64,000 nucleotides of DNA from Calothrix sp. PCC 7716 (GCF_019977735.1 NZ_AP025018.1:3658001-3722000); one strand, 5' to 3'; numbered from the stretch's first letter, positions 45,934-54,846 are shown. Notes: generated by a model from the sequence alone, not told the origin. A program made the numbers and translations.

Positions 45934-46926
45934 ATGTCAATGTTAGAAGGCGCCCCTTGGTTATTAGCGCACAAATCAATGTTACAAGTTAATAAGCCAT
46001 TCAAAGTATCACTGTACGGCAATGACTATGTACTATGGAAAGATGACCTAGGTAATATAAATGCTTTACCAAATGCTTGTCCACATATGGGCGCCATGCT
46101 TAGTGAAGGTTGGTGTGAAGTACGCTCAGATAAAACCAGTGTAGTAGTTTGCCCGTTTCATGCACTGGAGTTTGACAGTGAAGGATGTACGATTTTACCT
46201 GGTTCAAATAAAAAGACCTTACCGCAGTTGGCGCCTTTAGAGTTAATTATCCAAGGTGATTTTATTTGGTCGTATGGAAATACTGAACCAAAACAACCCA
46301 TACCTAATATATTGAATGAAATTGCCGCAGAGTATGAATTGATTGGATGTACAGCAGATACCAGCATTCAAGCTGACTTAATGTCGTTACTGCTAAACAT
46401 GCACGACTACAATCATCAAAACGGTACGCATCGTTCATTATTCAAGATTCAAGAAGTCAATTTTGAAAAGTTTATAGATAATGGGCATCATTCACATGCT
46501 TATTTTAGTATGCCCGTTGCGCTTACCGATTTAAAAGAAAAACTAAGCAATCCTGGTTTATTCATGTTTCCCAAAGTACTTAATGCTCACCTTGAAAACT
46601 ATTTTCCCTCACTTGTAGTACTTCATGGTGAAACAGGCGCCGGGAAATTCAAACAAATTCACGCATTTATTCCAGAGTCACCAACAAAATCACGTACTTA
46701 TGCAATAATGTTTGGTCTAGCAAAAAACCCAATATTCAAATTGCTTAAATTCAAATTCCTAGATTTAGTCAAAGTAGTAATTGAACAAGACTCAGATATC
46801 TTAGGAAAAATTTATCCCAACACACCACAAAAAATCAAGCTAAATAACGAAGTTGGCATGGACTGGGTACGACGTAATTATGATAACTATCCCCACATTG
46901 TCGAACCAAACTTATCTAAAAAATAA
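45934..46926 (+). CDS. Rieske-type non-heme iron oxygenase
   Basis: The 330-residue protein has a Rieske [2Fe-2S] domain (ligands in CPHMGAM and VVCPFHALEFD), followed by a catalytic domain whose iron ligands are likely in LLLNMHDYNHQNGTHRS. Such enzymes oxidise aromatic or terpenoid compounds, or demethylate and desaturate them. It needs an electron-transfer partner not seen here. It is co-transcribed with the FAD monooxygenase 21 bp upstream. The relatively small size resembles the single-component oxygenases of the chlorophyll and steroid type rather than dioxygenase alpha subunits. Confidence 0.85.
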   Translation: MSMLEGAPWLLAHKSMLQVNKPFKVSLYGNDYVLWKDDLGNINALPNACPHMGAMLSEGWCEVRSDKTSVVVCPFHALEFDSEGCTILPGSNKKTLPQLAPLELIIQGDFIWSYGNTEPKQPIPNILNEIAAEYELIGCTADTSIQADLMSLLLNMHDYNHQNGTHRSLFKIQEVNFEKFIDNGHHSHAYFSMPVALTDLKEKLSNPGLFMFPKVLNAHLENYFPSLVVLHGETGAGKFKQIHAFIPESPTKSRTYAIMFGLAKNPIFKLLKFKFLDLVKVVIEQDSDILGKIYPNTPQKIKLNNEVGMDWVRRNYDNYPHIVEPNLSKK

Positions 46927-46957
46927 AAGTCAAATAATTCAAAGCCCTTGTGAAACA

Positions 46958-47037
46958 CTCTTGTGGAACGGGCATCCTGCCCGTCCTTTCCATCCTTTCC
47001 ATCAAGGGGACAGGCAAGGATGCCTATCCCACAAGAG
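46958..47037. repeat. Inverted repeat with inner GGGCATCC hairpin
   Basis: CTCTTGTGG (46958-46966) pairs with CCACAAGAG (47029-47037). Inside are ACGGGCATCCTGCCCGT and CAGGCAAGGATGCCT hairpins. The same sequence type occurs at ~32642-32757. Confidence 0.8.
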
Positions 47038-47273
47038 AAGTGTAGCAAACATAACTAGTAAATCTATCCGTTAAATCAGTTACATAATCCGCTGCCAATC
47101 TTCTTACAACCCTATTTCAACTCAACAAACAAAGTAATATAAATCACAAACATCATCTAAAAACACAACTGAAAATTCAACCGGAATGTTCAACTAAATT
47201 ATTATTTCGGTTAGTACCTATATACACATACATGTATATAAAATAATTCTGCTGTATTAAAAAGAATCACAAC

Positions 47274-48209
47274 ATGACTCAATTTCCGTATGACGAGTTC
47301 TCTAAGAATTACCTGCAAGCACTGCTAGAAACAGTAGGAGAAGTAGACACAGACGAAAAAGTACCATCAGAAATTAGAGAAATCGACGTCTACTTTGCAC
47401 CATTTCCCCAACCACCTGACTCCGAGGTCGAATTAGGGTTATTAGGACGATTTGCAAACACAGCAGCATTGTTTGAACCGTTTCGGAACGCAGTGCAACC
47501 ACTAGAGGTTTGTAGTTGTATGGGTAAACTGTTCTCCACCTTTGCCGAGGCACAACGAAAAAGCCGACGAGAAGAAACTCCCTTAAGAATGGATAACTTA
47601 CCGCGCTTGTGGATTATATCTCCTACAGCATCAGAACTTTTTTTAGATAATGGGTTCCATGCGACACCCGATGAAGAAAACTGGGGTAAGGGAATATATT
47701 TTCTTGGCGACAACACTAGAACCGCTATCATTGTCGTCCATCAACTACGTGAAGACCCTGAAACATTATGGTTAAGGCTTTTAGGTCGAGACGGAACTCA
47801 AAAACGAGCTATAAAAGAGTTAGAGGCATTATCACCAGATAACCCCTTACGGCAAAAAGCAGTTGACTTACTATTGAACTTAAGGGCTACCTTAGAACTT
47901 AGAGAACCTGAAGAAGAAGAGGATAGGGATTTTATTATGAGCTTATCACCGATTTATTTGCAAAAGCTGGAAGAAGTTAGACAAGAAGGAAGACAAGAAG
48001 GGAAACAAGAAGGGAGACAAGAAGGGCGCCAAGAAGGGAGTCAAGAATCTTTATATAGGGTTGTTCAAAAGTTGCTGCGATTTAGGTTTGGTTCTTTAGA
48101 TGATGAACTCAATCAAATTGTACAACCTTTGGCAGCATTGGGAGAGGATGAGTTTATACCATTGATACAACAATTATCGCGTGAGGAGTTGCTAGACAGA
48201 TTTAGCTAA
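47274..48209 (+). CDS. DUF4351 protein with Rpn/PD-(D/E)XK-like N-terminus
   Basis: The 311-residue protein has an N-terminal region with a nuclease-like pattern (EIREIDVYFAPF... LEVCSCMGKLF) typical of Rpn/DUF4351 proteins of cyanobacteria. A linker of acidic residues follows, then a tandem Arg-Gln-Glu-Gly segment (residues ~236-260: RQEG, KQEG, RQEG, SQES), and a C-terminal DUF4351 domain (FRFGSLDDELNQIVQPLAALGEDEFIPLIQQLSREELLDRF). Such proteins are often multi-copy and linked to mobile DNA or transposon-encoded recombination-promoting nucleases. The active-site residues cannot be confirmed by eye. An internal Met at codon ~223 begins MSLSPIYLQKLEE and is preceded by a purine-rich stretch. 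Confidence 0.75.
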   Translation: MTQFPYDEFSKNYLQALLETVGEVDTDEKVPSEIREIDVYFAPFPQPPDSEVELGLLGRFANTAALFEPFRNAVQPLEVCSCMGKLFSTFAEAQRKSRREETPLRMDNLPRLWIISPTASELFLDNGFHATPDEENWGKGIYFLGDNTRTAIIVVHQLREDPETLWLRLLGRDGTQKRAIKELEALSPDNPLRQKAVDLLLNLRATLELREPEEEEDRDFIMSLSPIYLQKLEEVRQEGRQEGKQEGRQEGRQEGSQESLYRVVQKLLRFRFGSLDDELNQIVQPLAALGEDEFIPLIQQLSREELLDRFS

Positions 48210-48316
48210 TCGTAAATACTTATATACTATCTACAGTTAAGCTTTAACACTTGCTGCGGATAGTATACAAACAAGTCTAGTATCAAAGTATACGTAAAGA
48301 AGCAAGGAGCTTAATT

Positions 48317-48595
48317 ATGCGTTTATCACCTGTTTATTTACAAAAACTAGCAGAAGCTAGAGAACAAGGGCGGCAAGAAGGACTAAAGGAAGCACGACAA
48401 GAAAGGTACCAGGAAATTATGCGTAGCGCTATTAAAAACTTAATTAAATATAGATTTGGCTCTGTGGATGATGAATTAAAAACAATTATTGAACCTTTAT
48501 CAGTGCTAGAACCAGAGCAATTTATACCTCTGTTGAGCCAATTATCACGAGAAGAGTTACTAGATAAATTTAACCAACCACAAAGTAATGAATAA
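48317..48595 (+). CDS. DUF4351 C-terminal domain only (duplicate tail)
   Basis: The 92-residue protein is the tail of the preceding gene's family: MRLSPVYLQKLAEAREQGRQEG at the start matches the internal MSLSPIYLQKLEEVRQEGRQEG, and FGSVDDELKTIIEPLSVLEPEQFIPLLSQLSREELLDKF matches its end. It has its own AAGGAG before the ATG, so a free-standing tail is probably made. It is either a decayed duplicate or a regulatory partner of the full-length protein. The pentapeptide gene follows 10 bp later. Confidence 0.7.
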   Translation: MRLSPVYLQKLAEAREQGRQEGLKEARQERYQEIMRSAIKNLIKYRFGSVDDELKTIIEPLSVLEPEQFIPLLSQLSREELLDKFNQPQSNE

Positions 48596-48605
48596 GTAAA
48601 TAAAA

Positions 48606-49088
48606 ATGGTAAGTGTTTCCCGTGAAGATTTAATTAGAAGATTTTTAGCAGGTGAACGGAATTTTTCTGGTACAGATATATATTTAGAGTCAGATTTATC
48701 AAATCTTAATTTAAGTGGCATTAATATGATTGGAACTGCTCTACATGAATTGTATCTTGAAGGCACAAATTTAAGTGGAGCAAATTTGAGCAATGCTGGT
48801 ATGTCAATGGTAAATTTAGAAAATGCTGATTTAACTAACGCAAACCTAAGTGGTGCAAATTTATTTTTAGGTTATTTAAGTAACGCAAATTTTACTGGTG
48901 CTAATCTTACTGGCGCCAATTTATCGAGTGCAGAACTAAAAAATGCCAATTTTAGTAATGCTAACTTAAGCGGAGTAGATTTTACTGATTCTAACCTTCA
49001 CAGTGCGAATCTGAGTGGCACCGATTTAAGTGGAACTATATTTGGTAATACAATAATGCCAGATGGGAGTATACAAAGTAGTCATTAA
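48606..49088 (+). CDS. Pentapeptide repeat protein
   Basis: The 160-residue protein has about 24 consecutive A(D/N)LxX-type pentapeptides from residue ~25 (LSNLNLSGINMIGT...ANLSGANLFLGYLSNANFTGANLTGANLSSAEL...), forming a right-handed quadrilateral beta-helix. The function is unknown; the family is abundant in cyanobacteria. It lies 10 bp after the DUF4351 tail on the same strand, so it is probably the third gene of that unit. Confidence 0.9.
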   Translation: MVSVSREDLIRRFLAGERNFSGTDIYLESDLSNLNLSGINMIGTALHELYLEGTNLSGANLSNAGMSMVNLENADLTNANLSGANLFLGYLSNANFTGANLTGANLSSAELKNANFSNANLSGVDFTDSNLHSANLSGTDLSGTIFGNTIMPDGSIQSSH

Positions 49089-49106
49089 TTGAATACTAAA
49101 AATCCT

Positions 49107-49188
49107 AGAAACCAGGTTTCTTGGTCGATAATTTGTAATAAAAACGAGGATTTGTCTGCGACAATGAATAGGTAGAAAACTGGTTTCT
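49107..49188. repeat. AGAAACC repeat pair
   Basis: AGAAACCAGGTTTCT at 49107-49121 and the variant AGAAAACTGGTTTCT at 49174-49188 lie between the pentapeptide gene and convergent hypD. Confidence 0.8.
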
Positions 49189-49233
49189 GTGCGTAAGTCC
49201 TAATTAATATATTCCCAGTAGTCTAGTTCATGT

Positions 49234-50343
49234 TTATTTACTTATAGATAATCGACCATATTTATAATAAGCAGCACAGGCGCCTTCCGATGAAACCATA
49301 CAAGTACCGATTGGGTTTTCTGGTGTACAAGCGGTACCAAAAACTTTACATTGCCAAGGTTTGAGAACTCCTTTGAGTATTTCTCCACATTGACAAGCTT
49401 TATGGTCGGCAACTTGATTGTTAGGAATAGCGAATTTTGCTTCGGTGTCAAAGCGCGCGTATTTAGGACGAATTTTTAAACCTGAACTAGGAATATAACC
49501 TAAACCTCGCCATTCAAATTCAGAGCGAACTTCAAATACTTCATTCATTGCTGTAATTGCTTGAATGTTTCCTTGTGTTTGTACAACACGACTGTATTGA
49601 TTTTCTACTTCGCAGCGATTTTGTATTAATTGCTGTAGTAACATCCAAATTGATTGGAGAATGTCTACTGGCTCAAAGCCGGATATTACAATAGGTATAT
49701 TATAGTCTTTAGCAATAAAATTATACGGGTTACAACCAATTACCATGCTAACATGACCGGGACCCACGAACCCATCTAGTTGCAAATCTGGGTTATCGAG
49801 TAAAGCTTGTAATGCCGGAATTACTAGTACGTGATTAGAAAATAAACTAAAATTATGAAGATTTTCTGATAAAGCTTGCTTAATTGTATAGGCAGTGCTT
49901 GGAGCAGTAGTTTCAAAACCGATACCAAAAAAAACAATTTCTTTATCAGGATTATCTCTGGCTATCTGTAAACTATCTAATGGTGAGTAGACCATACGAA
50001 TATCGGCGCCTTCTGAAGAAGCTTGTAATAAACTAGTCTTGGAGCCGGGAACCCGCATTGTATCACCAAAGGTTGTAAATATGACATTTGGGTGTTTAGC
50101 TATAGCTATAGCATCATCTAGTTTTCCTTTTGGCATTACGCATACTGGACAACCTGGGCCATGAATTAATTCGATTGTTTCTGGTAAAGCATCTTCGATA
50201 CCATATTTAAAAATGGAATGCGTATGCCCACCACATACTTCCATAATTTTTATACGTCTGTTTAATTTTTTTGATAATGTTTCGATTTCACGGAGTAATA
50301 TTTCTCCCTTTTGGGGTTCTCGGTATTCATCAACGTATTTCAT
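49234..50343 (-). CDS. hypD: [NiFe]-hydrogenase maturation protein HypD
   Basis: The 369-residue protein is HypD: KIMEVCGGHTHSIFKYGI with the iron-binding Cys, ELIHGPGCPVCVMP, FGIGFETTAPSTAYTIK, GFVGPGHVSMVIG, and a C-terminal four-cysteine region (CQCGEILKGVLKPWQCKVFGTACTPENPIGTCMVSSEGACAAYYKYG) for the [4Fe-4S] cluster. With HypC it forms the scaffold on which the Fe(CN)2CO unit is assembled. It lies 71 bp after hypC. In Nostoc hypE, hypA and hypB follow in the same operon, but here the cluster ends at hypD. Confidence 0.97.
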   Translation of the reverse strand: MKYVDEYREPQKGEILLREIETLSKKLNRRIKIMEVCGGHTHSIFKYGIEDALPETIELIHGPGCPVCVMPKGKLDDAIAIAKHPNVIFTTFGDTMRVPGSKTSLLQASSEGADIRMVYSPLDSLQIARDNPDKEIVFFGIGFETTAPSTAYTIKQALSENLHNFSLFSNHVLVIPALQALLDNPDLQLDGFVGPGHVSMVIGCNPYNFIAKDYNIPIVISGFEPVDILQSIWMLLQQLIQNRCEVENQYSRVVQTQGNIQAITAMNEVFEVRSEFEWRGLGYIPSSGLKIRPKYARFDTEAKFAIPNNQVADHKACQCGEILKGVLKPWQCKVFGTACTPENPIGTCMVSSEGACAAYYKYGRLSISK

Positions 50344-50414
50344 ATGATTTTGAGATTTTATATTAATTTAATAGTCTAAGTTGTTTGAACTTCGATATGA
50401 TTAACCTTAGCCAA

Positions 50415-50675
50415 TTAATTGCTAAGTGCTGCTTGCGCGGCTGCTAGTTCTTGCAAGATTTGCAAGGTTTCAGCCGCTTCTTTCTCATTAATTCGATTCA
50501 TTGCAAAGCCTACATGTACTAATACCCAATCTCCAACGCAGTCAGCAGGGGAGTGATTTTCGTCAACTATACAGGCAATATTTACTTGGCGCCTGACTCC
50601 ACCAACATTAACAACAGCGAGTTTATTATTCGTATCAGTAATTTCAACTATTTGACCAGGAATTCCTAAACACAT
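50415..50675 (-). CDS. hypC: [NiFe]-hydrogenase maturation chaperone HypC
   Basis: I chose the ATG at 50675, because mature HypC proteins begin Met-Cys (MCLGIPGQIVEITD); the Cys must be second and is essential. The ~86-residue protein continues VNVGGVRRQVNIACI and DWVLVHVGFAMNRINEKEA. It binds HypD and the hydrogenase large subunit. It lies between hypF and hypD. An AGAAACC repeat pair separates it from hypF. Confidence 0.95.
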   Translation of the reverse strand: MCLGIPGQIVEITDTNNKLAVVNVGGVRRQVNIACIVDENHSPADCVGDWVLVHVGFAMNRINEKEAAETLQILQELAAAQAALSN

Positions 50676-50697
50676 AAAGACAACCAATAAATTATAA

Positions 50698-50764
50698 AGA
50701 AACCGGGTTTCTACGCAAAATCTTCATTTTTATGACGAAATTTCAACAAAGAAACCCGGTTTCT
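50698..50764. repeat. AGAAACCxGGTTTCT pair overlapping the end of hypF
   Basis: Arms at 50698-50712 (AGAAACCGGGTTTCT) and 50750-50764 (AGAAACCCGGTTTCT). The right arm lies inside hypF and encodes its residues KPGFF near the C-terminus; the hypF stop is at 50730-50732. Confidence 0.85.
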
Positions 50765-53081
50765 GTAATCGTGCAGCGGCAATTACTGCTTGTCCCAACG
50801 ATATGCCACCATCGTTAGAAGGTACTAAACTATGAGTAATGACTTTTGTATCAAATTTTGCTAATTTGTCTTGAAGCTGTTCTAACAAAATAGCATTTTG
50901 AAAAACTCCACCTGTTAAAGCAATTTGATTAAATTTATATTCCTGTTGTAAATGGTTTACCATTTGAACTATAATATTAATCAAACCTTGATGGAATTTA
51001 GCAGCAATAACTTGCTTTGGTATATTTTGCTGCAAATCATCTAAAAGTTGAATCCACATGTAGCTTGAATCAATATAACTAATATTATTTGATTTTTCGA
51101 TATCAAAACTATAACTTAGTAATTCTTTATTATCACCAGCGTTAACTAGTGCTTCCATTTCAATAGCTGCTTGTCCTTCGTAACTACATGTGTCGCGACA
51201 AATACCAATAGCAGCAGCAACAGCATCGAACAGGCGCCCAACAGAAGAAGTTAGAGGTGAATTAATTTGTTTACTAATTAGTTGATTAAGTAGTGATATC
51301 GGTTTAGTTTGTAAAAACTGGAATAATTCTAAGCTTCCGTACTTAGACTCTAACTCTTGCCATTTTGTTACTAAGTGTACATAAGTGTTACGCCAAGGTT
51401 GATGAATGCTTAAGGCGCCTCCTATCATTGGAACAGGTTTGAATGTTGCGACTCGTGTAAATTCTCGATAGTCAGCTAAAAGAAATTCTCCCCCCCAAAG
51501 TGTCCCATCTTCACCATAGCCCAAACCATCGAAAGCAATACCCAAAACAGGCGCCGTATTTATATCTATATTATTCTCTGCCATACAAGCAGCAACATGA
51601 GCATGATGATGTTGTACTTCAACCAACTGCTTACTAGCTGCTAATTGTTTACCTAGCTTTGTAGATAAATACTCTGGATGCAAGTCTGTGGCAATTGCTT
51701 CTGCTTTATGTTCAAATAAGTTTAAATATAAATCAAGCGTTTCTTGGTAACTATTAAACGTAGCGACATTTTCTAAATCTCCTAAATGTTGTGAAATAAT
51801 AGCTTTGCCGTGACGCAATAAACAGAAGGTGCTTTTTAACTCACCTCCCATCGCTAAAACTTGAGGTGAAGTAGCGAAACCAGACGGTAAGTTAATAGAA
51901 GCAGGTGCATATCCTCGTGCGCGTCGAACAATTCGAGTTTTATTGCCAACGACTCTAACCACCGAATCATCTACACGATTAATAATATCTCGGTTATGGA
52001 GAAGAAAATAATCGGCGATATGTCCTAGCTTCTCGCGCGCTTCCTCATTATTAATACACTGCGGTTCATCAGATATATTGCCACTAGTAAATACAATCGG
52101 ACGATTCATCCGTTTGAGAATAAGATGATGTAAAGGAGTATATGGCAACATGAAACCAAGAGTACTTGAAGAAGGCGCCACTAATGATGAAACAAAATCT
52201 CCTTCTCCTTTATTAATTAAAACAATAGGCGCCTGGTGAGATAAAAGTAATTCACGTTCTTTGGCATTAGGAGTACAATATTGTTCAATAACAGTAATAT
52301 CACGCGCCATCAAGGCGAAGGGTTTGTGGTATCGTTGTTTTCGTTCGCGGAGTTTTTTAACTGCGGTTTCGCTCTTAGCATCGCACGCCAAATTAATTCC
52401 ACCGAGACCCTTGATGGCGACAATTTCCCCTTTTTGTAACAAAGTGCAAACGGCATCAACTTCATCTAACATTGAGAACATAGAAGCTGTAAAAGGTTTG
52501 CCATCAGCACGTTCTAACCATGCCGAGGGACCACAAACATGGCAAGCTGTTGGTTGAGCATGAAAGCGACGATTTGTAATATCGTTATACGATGAGCTGC
52601 ATTCTGGACACATCGCAAAGCTTGCCATGCTAGTGTTATTGCGGTCATAAGGTATAGAACGAATAATGCTTAGGCGTGGTCCACAATGGGTACAATTGGT
52701 AAAAGGATAACGAAACCAGCGACTTTGAGGGTCGAAGATTTCGCTTTGACATTGTACACAGGTGGCAGTATCGGGTGTAATTTCGGTATTGACTACATTA
52801 TTAATACTTTCAGAAATTACAAAATCATCAAAGTTAAATTCACCCTCAGATATATGTTGTTTCCGTGTTATTTCATTTATTTTTGCCAAAGTCGGGCATT
52901 CTTGCTGTAATTGGCGAACAAATTTTTCTAAAGATTCTTCACTTCCCAATGCGCGAATTACCACTCCTTCACCGTCGTTATAAACTTCACCGCGTAACCC
53001 ATTCGCTACGGCAATACGATAAACTGTAGGACGAAAACCCACTCCTTGAACTGTACCCCGTACTCGTATCTCTTCATACAT
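50730..53081 (-). CDS. hypF: [NiFe]-hydrogenase maturation carbamoyltransferase HypF
   Basis: The ~783-residue protein has the full HypF order: acylphosphatase domain (VRGTVQGVGFRPTVYRIA), two zinc-finger motifs (CVQCQSEIFDP...CTHCG and CPECSSSYND...CHVCG), the YrdC-like domain (EIVAIKGLGGINLACDA) and the Kae1-like domain (HHHAHVAACMAENN, PVLGIAFDGLGYGEDGTLWGGEFL, LTGGVFQNAILLEQL). It makes the carbamoyl-AMP/thiocarboxamide used for the cyanide ligands. The final residues QKPGFFVEISS come partly from a dispersed repeat. The start may also be the adjacent Met at 53084. The NHL gene precedes it on the same strand. Confidence 0.97.
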   Translation of the reverse strand: MYEEIRVRGTVQGVGFRPTVYRIAVANGLRGEVYNDGEGVVIRALGSEESLEKFVRQLQQECPTLAKINEITRKQHISEGEFNFDDFVISESINNVVNTEITPDTATCVQCQSEIFDPQSRWFRYPFTNCTHCGPRLSIIRSIPYDRNNTSMASFAMCPECSSSYNDITNRRFHAQPTACHVCGPSAWLERADGKPFTASMFSMLDEVDAVCTLLQKGEIVAIKGLGGINLACDAKSETAVKKLRERKQRYHKPFALMARDITVIEQYCTPNAKERELLLSHQAPIVLINKGEGDFVSSLVAPSSSTLGFMLPYTPLHHLILKRMNRPIVFTSGNISDEPQCINNEEAREKLGHIADYFLLHNRDIINRVDDSVVRVVGNKTRIVRRARGYAPASINLPSGFATSPQVLAMGGELKSTFCLLRHGKAIISQHLGDLENVATFNSYQETLDLYLNLFEHKAEAIATDLHPEYLSTKLGKQLAASKQLVEVQHHHAHVAACMAENNIDINTAPVLGIAFDGLGYGEDGTLWGGEFLLADYREFTRVATFKPVPMIGGALSIHQPWRNTYVHLVTKWQELESKYGSLELFQFLQTKPISLLNQLISKQINSPLTSSVGRLFDAVAAAIGICRDTCSYEGQAAIEMEALVNAGDNKELLSYSFDIEKSNNISYIDSSYMWIQLLDDLQQNIPKQVIAAKFHQGLINIIVQMVNHLQQEYKFNQIALTGGVFQNAILLEQLQDKLAKFDTKVITHSLVPSNDGGISLGQAVIAAARLQKPGFFVEISS

Positions 53082-53150
53082 CATTTATAAGATATTCCTT
53101 CTCTTCTTTCTTTCCTTTGCGTCCTTTGTGCCTTTGTGGTTCGTTATAAA

Positions 53151-53227
53151 TCCCCCCTAACCCCCCTTGATAAGGGGGGAACAAGAAGCACCTCTTAGCC
53201 CCCCTTATTAAGGGGGGTTGGGGGGAT
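53151..53227. repeat. C/G-tract palindrome pair between hypF and the NHL gene
   Basis: CCCCCCTTGATAAGGGGGG (53161-53179) and CCCCCCTTATTAAGGGGGG (53199-53217) are each strong hairpins, flanked by TCCCCCCTAA and TTGGGGGGA. The first is identical to the copy inside the GH1/RmlD gene. Confidence 0.9.
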
Positions 53228-54360
53228 TAATTAAGGCGCCATAATAAAATACGATTATTACCAGAATCAGAAATCACAGCAGTATCACCACATATATTAA
53301 TGCCATAACACCAATTAACACTGTCTCGCTTTGGTAATCCAAAATCACCATTTTCTGATTTACTTTTAAAATCCTTTTGTCCCATTAACGCAGCAGCATC
53401 TACCCCACATGATGTAAAATTCTTCCATCCCAACAATCGCGAATTAGCAGTATCAGCCACAATCAACCAATCACCAAAAGCATCAACACCATATGGCATA
53501 CTGAGACTACTAGCATTAGGGAAATAAACACCTTGATTTAACTCAACAAAATCAAAGCTTTTTTGTCCTATAACTACGCGACAAGGAGTATTATTTTCTG
53601 TTGGCATTCCTTCCCAAATCATAACGCGGTTATTACCAGCATCAGTCACAACTAAATTTTCTTGCCAAAATGTAATATCATGGCACCACCGCATACTCGA
53701 AGCTCCGGCAGTCCCACCACCATTCTCATTCCGAGAAAACATATCTGGTTGTCCCAAGACTAAATCAGCAGGTTGACCATTCTCGTTTGGTAACTCATTC
53801 CAAACCAATACCCGACGATTACCAGTATCAGCAACAAACAGCTTTCCTTTATGATAAAAAACACCGTAACACCAATTAAGAGTATTTGCTCCCGCTTCTT
53901 GCTCATCTCTATTTGGTCGATTATCAGTAAAATTATTTTGCCCTAGTACAATATCTGCCGGCACATTGTTATCTTGTGGAATTTCCTTCCAAATTAAAAC
54001 GCGATGGTTCCAAGCATCTGCTACAGCTAAACCATCACCACAAACATAAATACCTGTTGGTACACTTAGCGTTGTGTTTCCTGGTGTACCTTTAGCATTT
54101 TGTCCTTCGTGAAAAAAATCAGATTGTCCAATTACCCAGTCAGCAGGTTGACCATCTTGAGTTGGTAAGTTTTGCCATCCCAATAACCGATGGTGTCCTG
54201 TATCCGCAACCCATAAAGGGCCACTTTGTGATGTTAAACAGGCGCCGCGCGGAGCGAACATAGATACTGCACTAGGCGCCAGTGGTACTGCAAATTCTTC
54301 ACGTGTACCTAATATGATATCGGCACCTAAATTTGAAAAGGGCAAAAAGGACATGAACAT
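53227..54360 (-). CDS. NHL-repeat protein of the extended hyp cluster
   Basis: The 377-residue protein consists of repeated units such as LWVADTGHHRLLGWQNLP, LAVADAWNHRVLIWKEIP, LFVADTGNRRVLVWNELP, LVVTDAGNNRVMIWEGMP, LIVADTANSRLLGWKNF and AVISDSGNNRILLWRL, which form an NHL-type beta-propeller. The molecular role is unknown. A gene of this type stands next to the NifU-like gene upstream of hypF in Nostoc, suggesting a function in hydrogenase maturation or its regulation. It starts 3 bp after the NifU-like gene ends. The start may be either of two Met codons. Confidence 0.88.
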   Translation of the reverse strand: MFMSFLPFSNLGADIILGTREEFAVPLAPSAVSMFAPRGACLTSQSGPLWVADTGHHRLLGWQNLPTQDGQPADWVIGQSDFFHEGQNAKGTPGNTTLSVPTGIYVCGDGLAVADAWNHRVLIWKEIPQDNNVPADIVLGQNNFTDNRPNRDEQEAGANTLNWCYGVFYHKGKLFVADTGNRRVLVWNELPNENGQPADLVLGQPDMFSRNENGGGTAGASSMRWCHDITFWQENLVVTDAGNNRVMIWEGMPTENNTPCRVVIGQKSFDFVELNQGVYFPNASSLSMPYGVDAFGDWLIVADTANSRLLGWKNFTSCGVDAAALMGQKDFKSKSENGDFGLPKRDSVNWCYGINICGDTAVISDSGNNRILLWRLN

Positions 54361-54363
54361 TAC

Positions 54364-54846
54364 CTATACTGCAACAACTTTAGTAATTTCAGGACAGTAT
54401 GCTTGAATAGTCTGTTCAATGCTTTGAGACAAAGTAAAATTAGAAGAGGGACAATTTTTACATGTGCCAATTAATCTAACTTCTACTGTATTTGGTAGTT
54501 TAATTGCTACTAATTCAATATCACCATTATGACTTTTTAAACTAGGACGGACTTCTTCAATAGCTGTTTGTAAACGTTTTTCAAGTGAAGGTAATGGTGG
54601 TTTCACCAATTCATGGTAAACCAGCACACCATATACTACTTCATCTTGAACTGCATTACGCAATGCCGACATTGATTGAAGCTTGACGCTTTTAATTAAA
54701 CGCGCGAGTGCTTCTTTATGTAACGTTTCAATTGCCCTTTTCAACCCAACAGCTACACCTCGCTCTCGTTCATCCCAATCAGCTATAATTGCCTCAAAGC
54801 GACTAATTTCCGTAACCAACTCTTCCAAATCACTTTTATATATCAT
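54364..54846 (-). CDS. NifU C-terminal domain protein of the extended hyp cluster
   Basis: The 160-residue protein has a helical N-terminal ~80 residues of unknown role, then a NifU-like domain: LEKRLQTAIEEVRPSLKSHNGDIELVAI and GTCKNCPSSNFTLSQSIEQTI, with the CxxC that holds an Fe-S cluster. It probably delivers Fe-S clusters, perhaps to the hydrogenase or its maturation proteins. It is the first gene of the run NifU-like - NHL - hypF - hypC - hypD. A broken second copy lies at 56842-57150. Confidence 0.88.
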   Translation of the reverse strand: MIYKSDLEELVTEISRFEAIIADWDERERGVAVGLKRAIETLHKEALARLIKSVKLQSMSALRNAVQDEVVYGVLVYHELVKPPLPSLEKRLQTAIEEVRPSLKSHNGDIELVAIKLPNTVEVRLIGTCKNCPSSNFTLSQSIEQTIQAYCPEITKVVAV

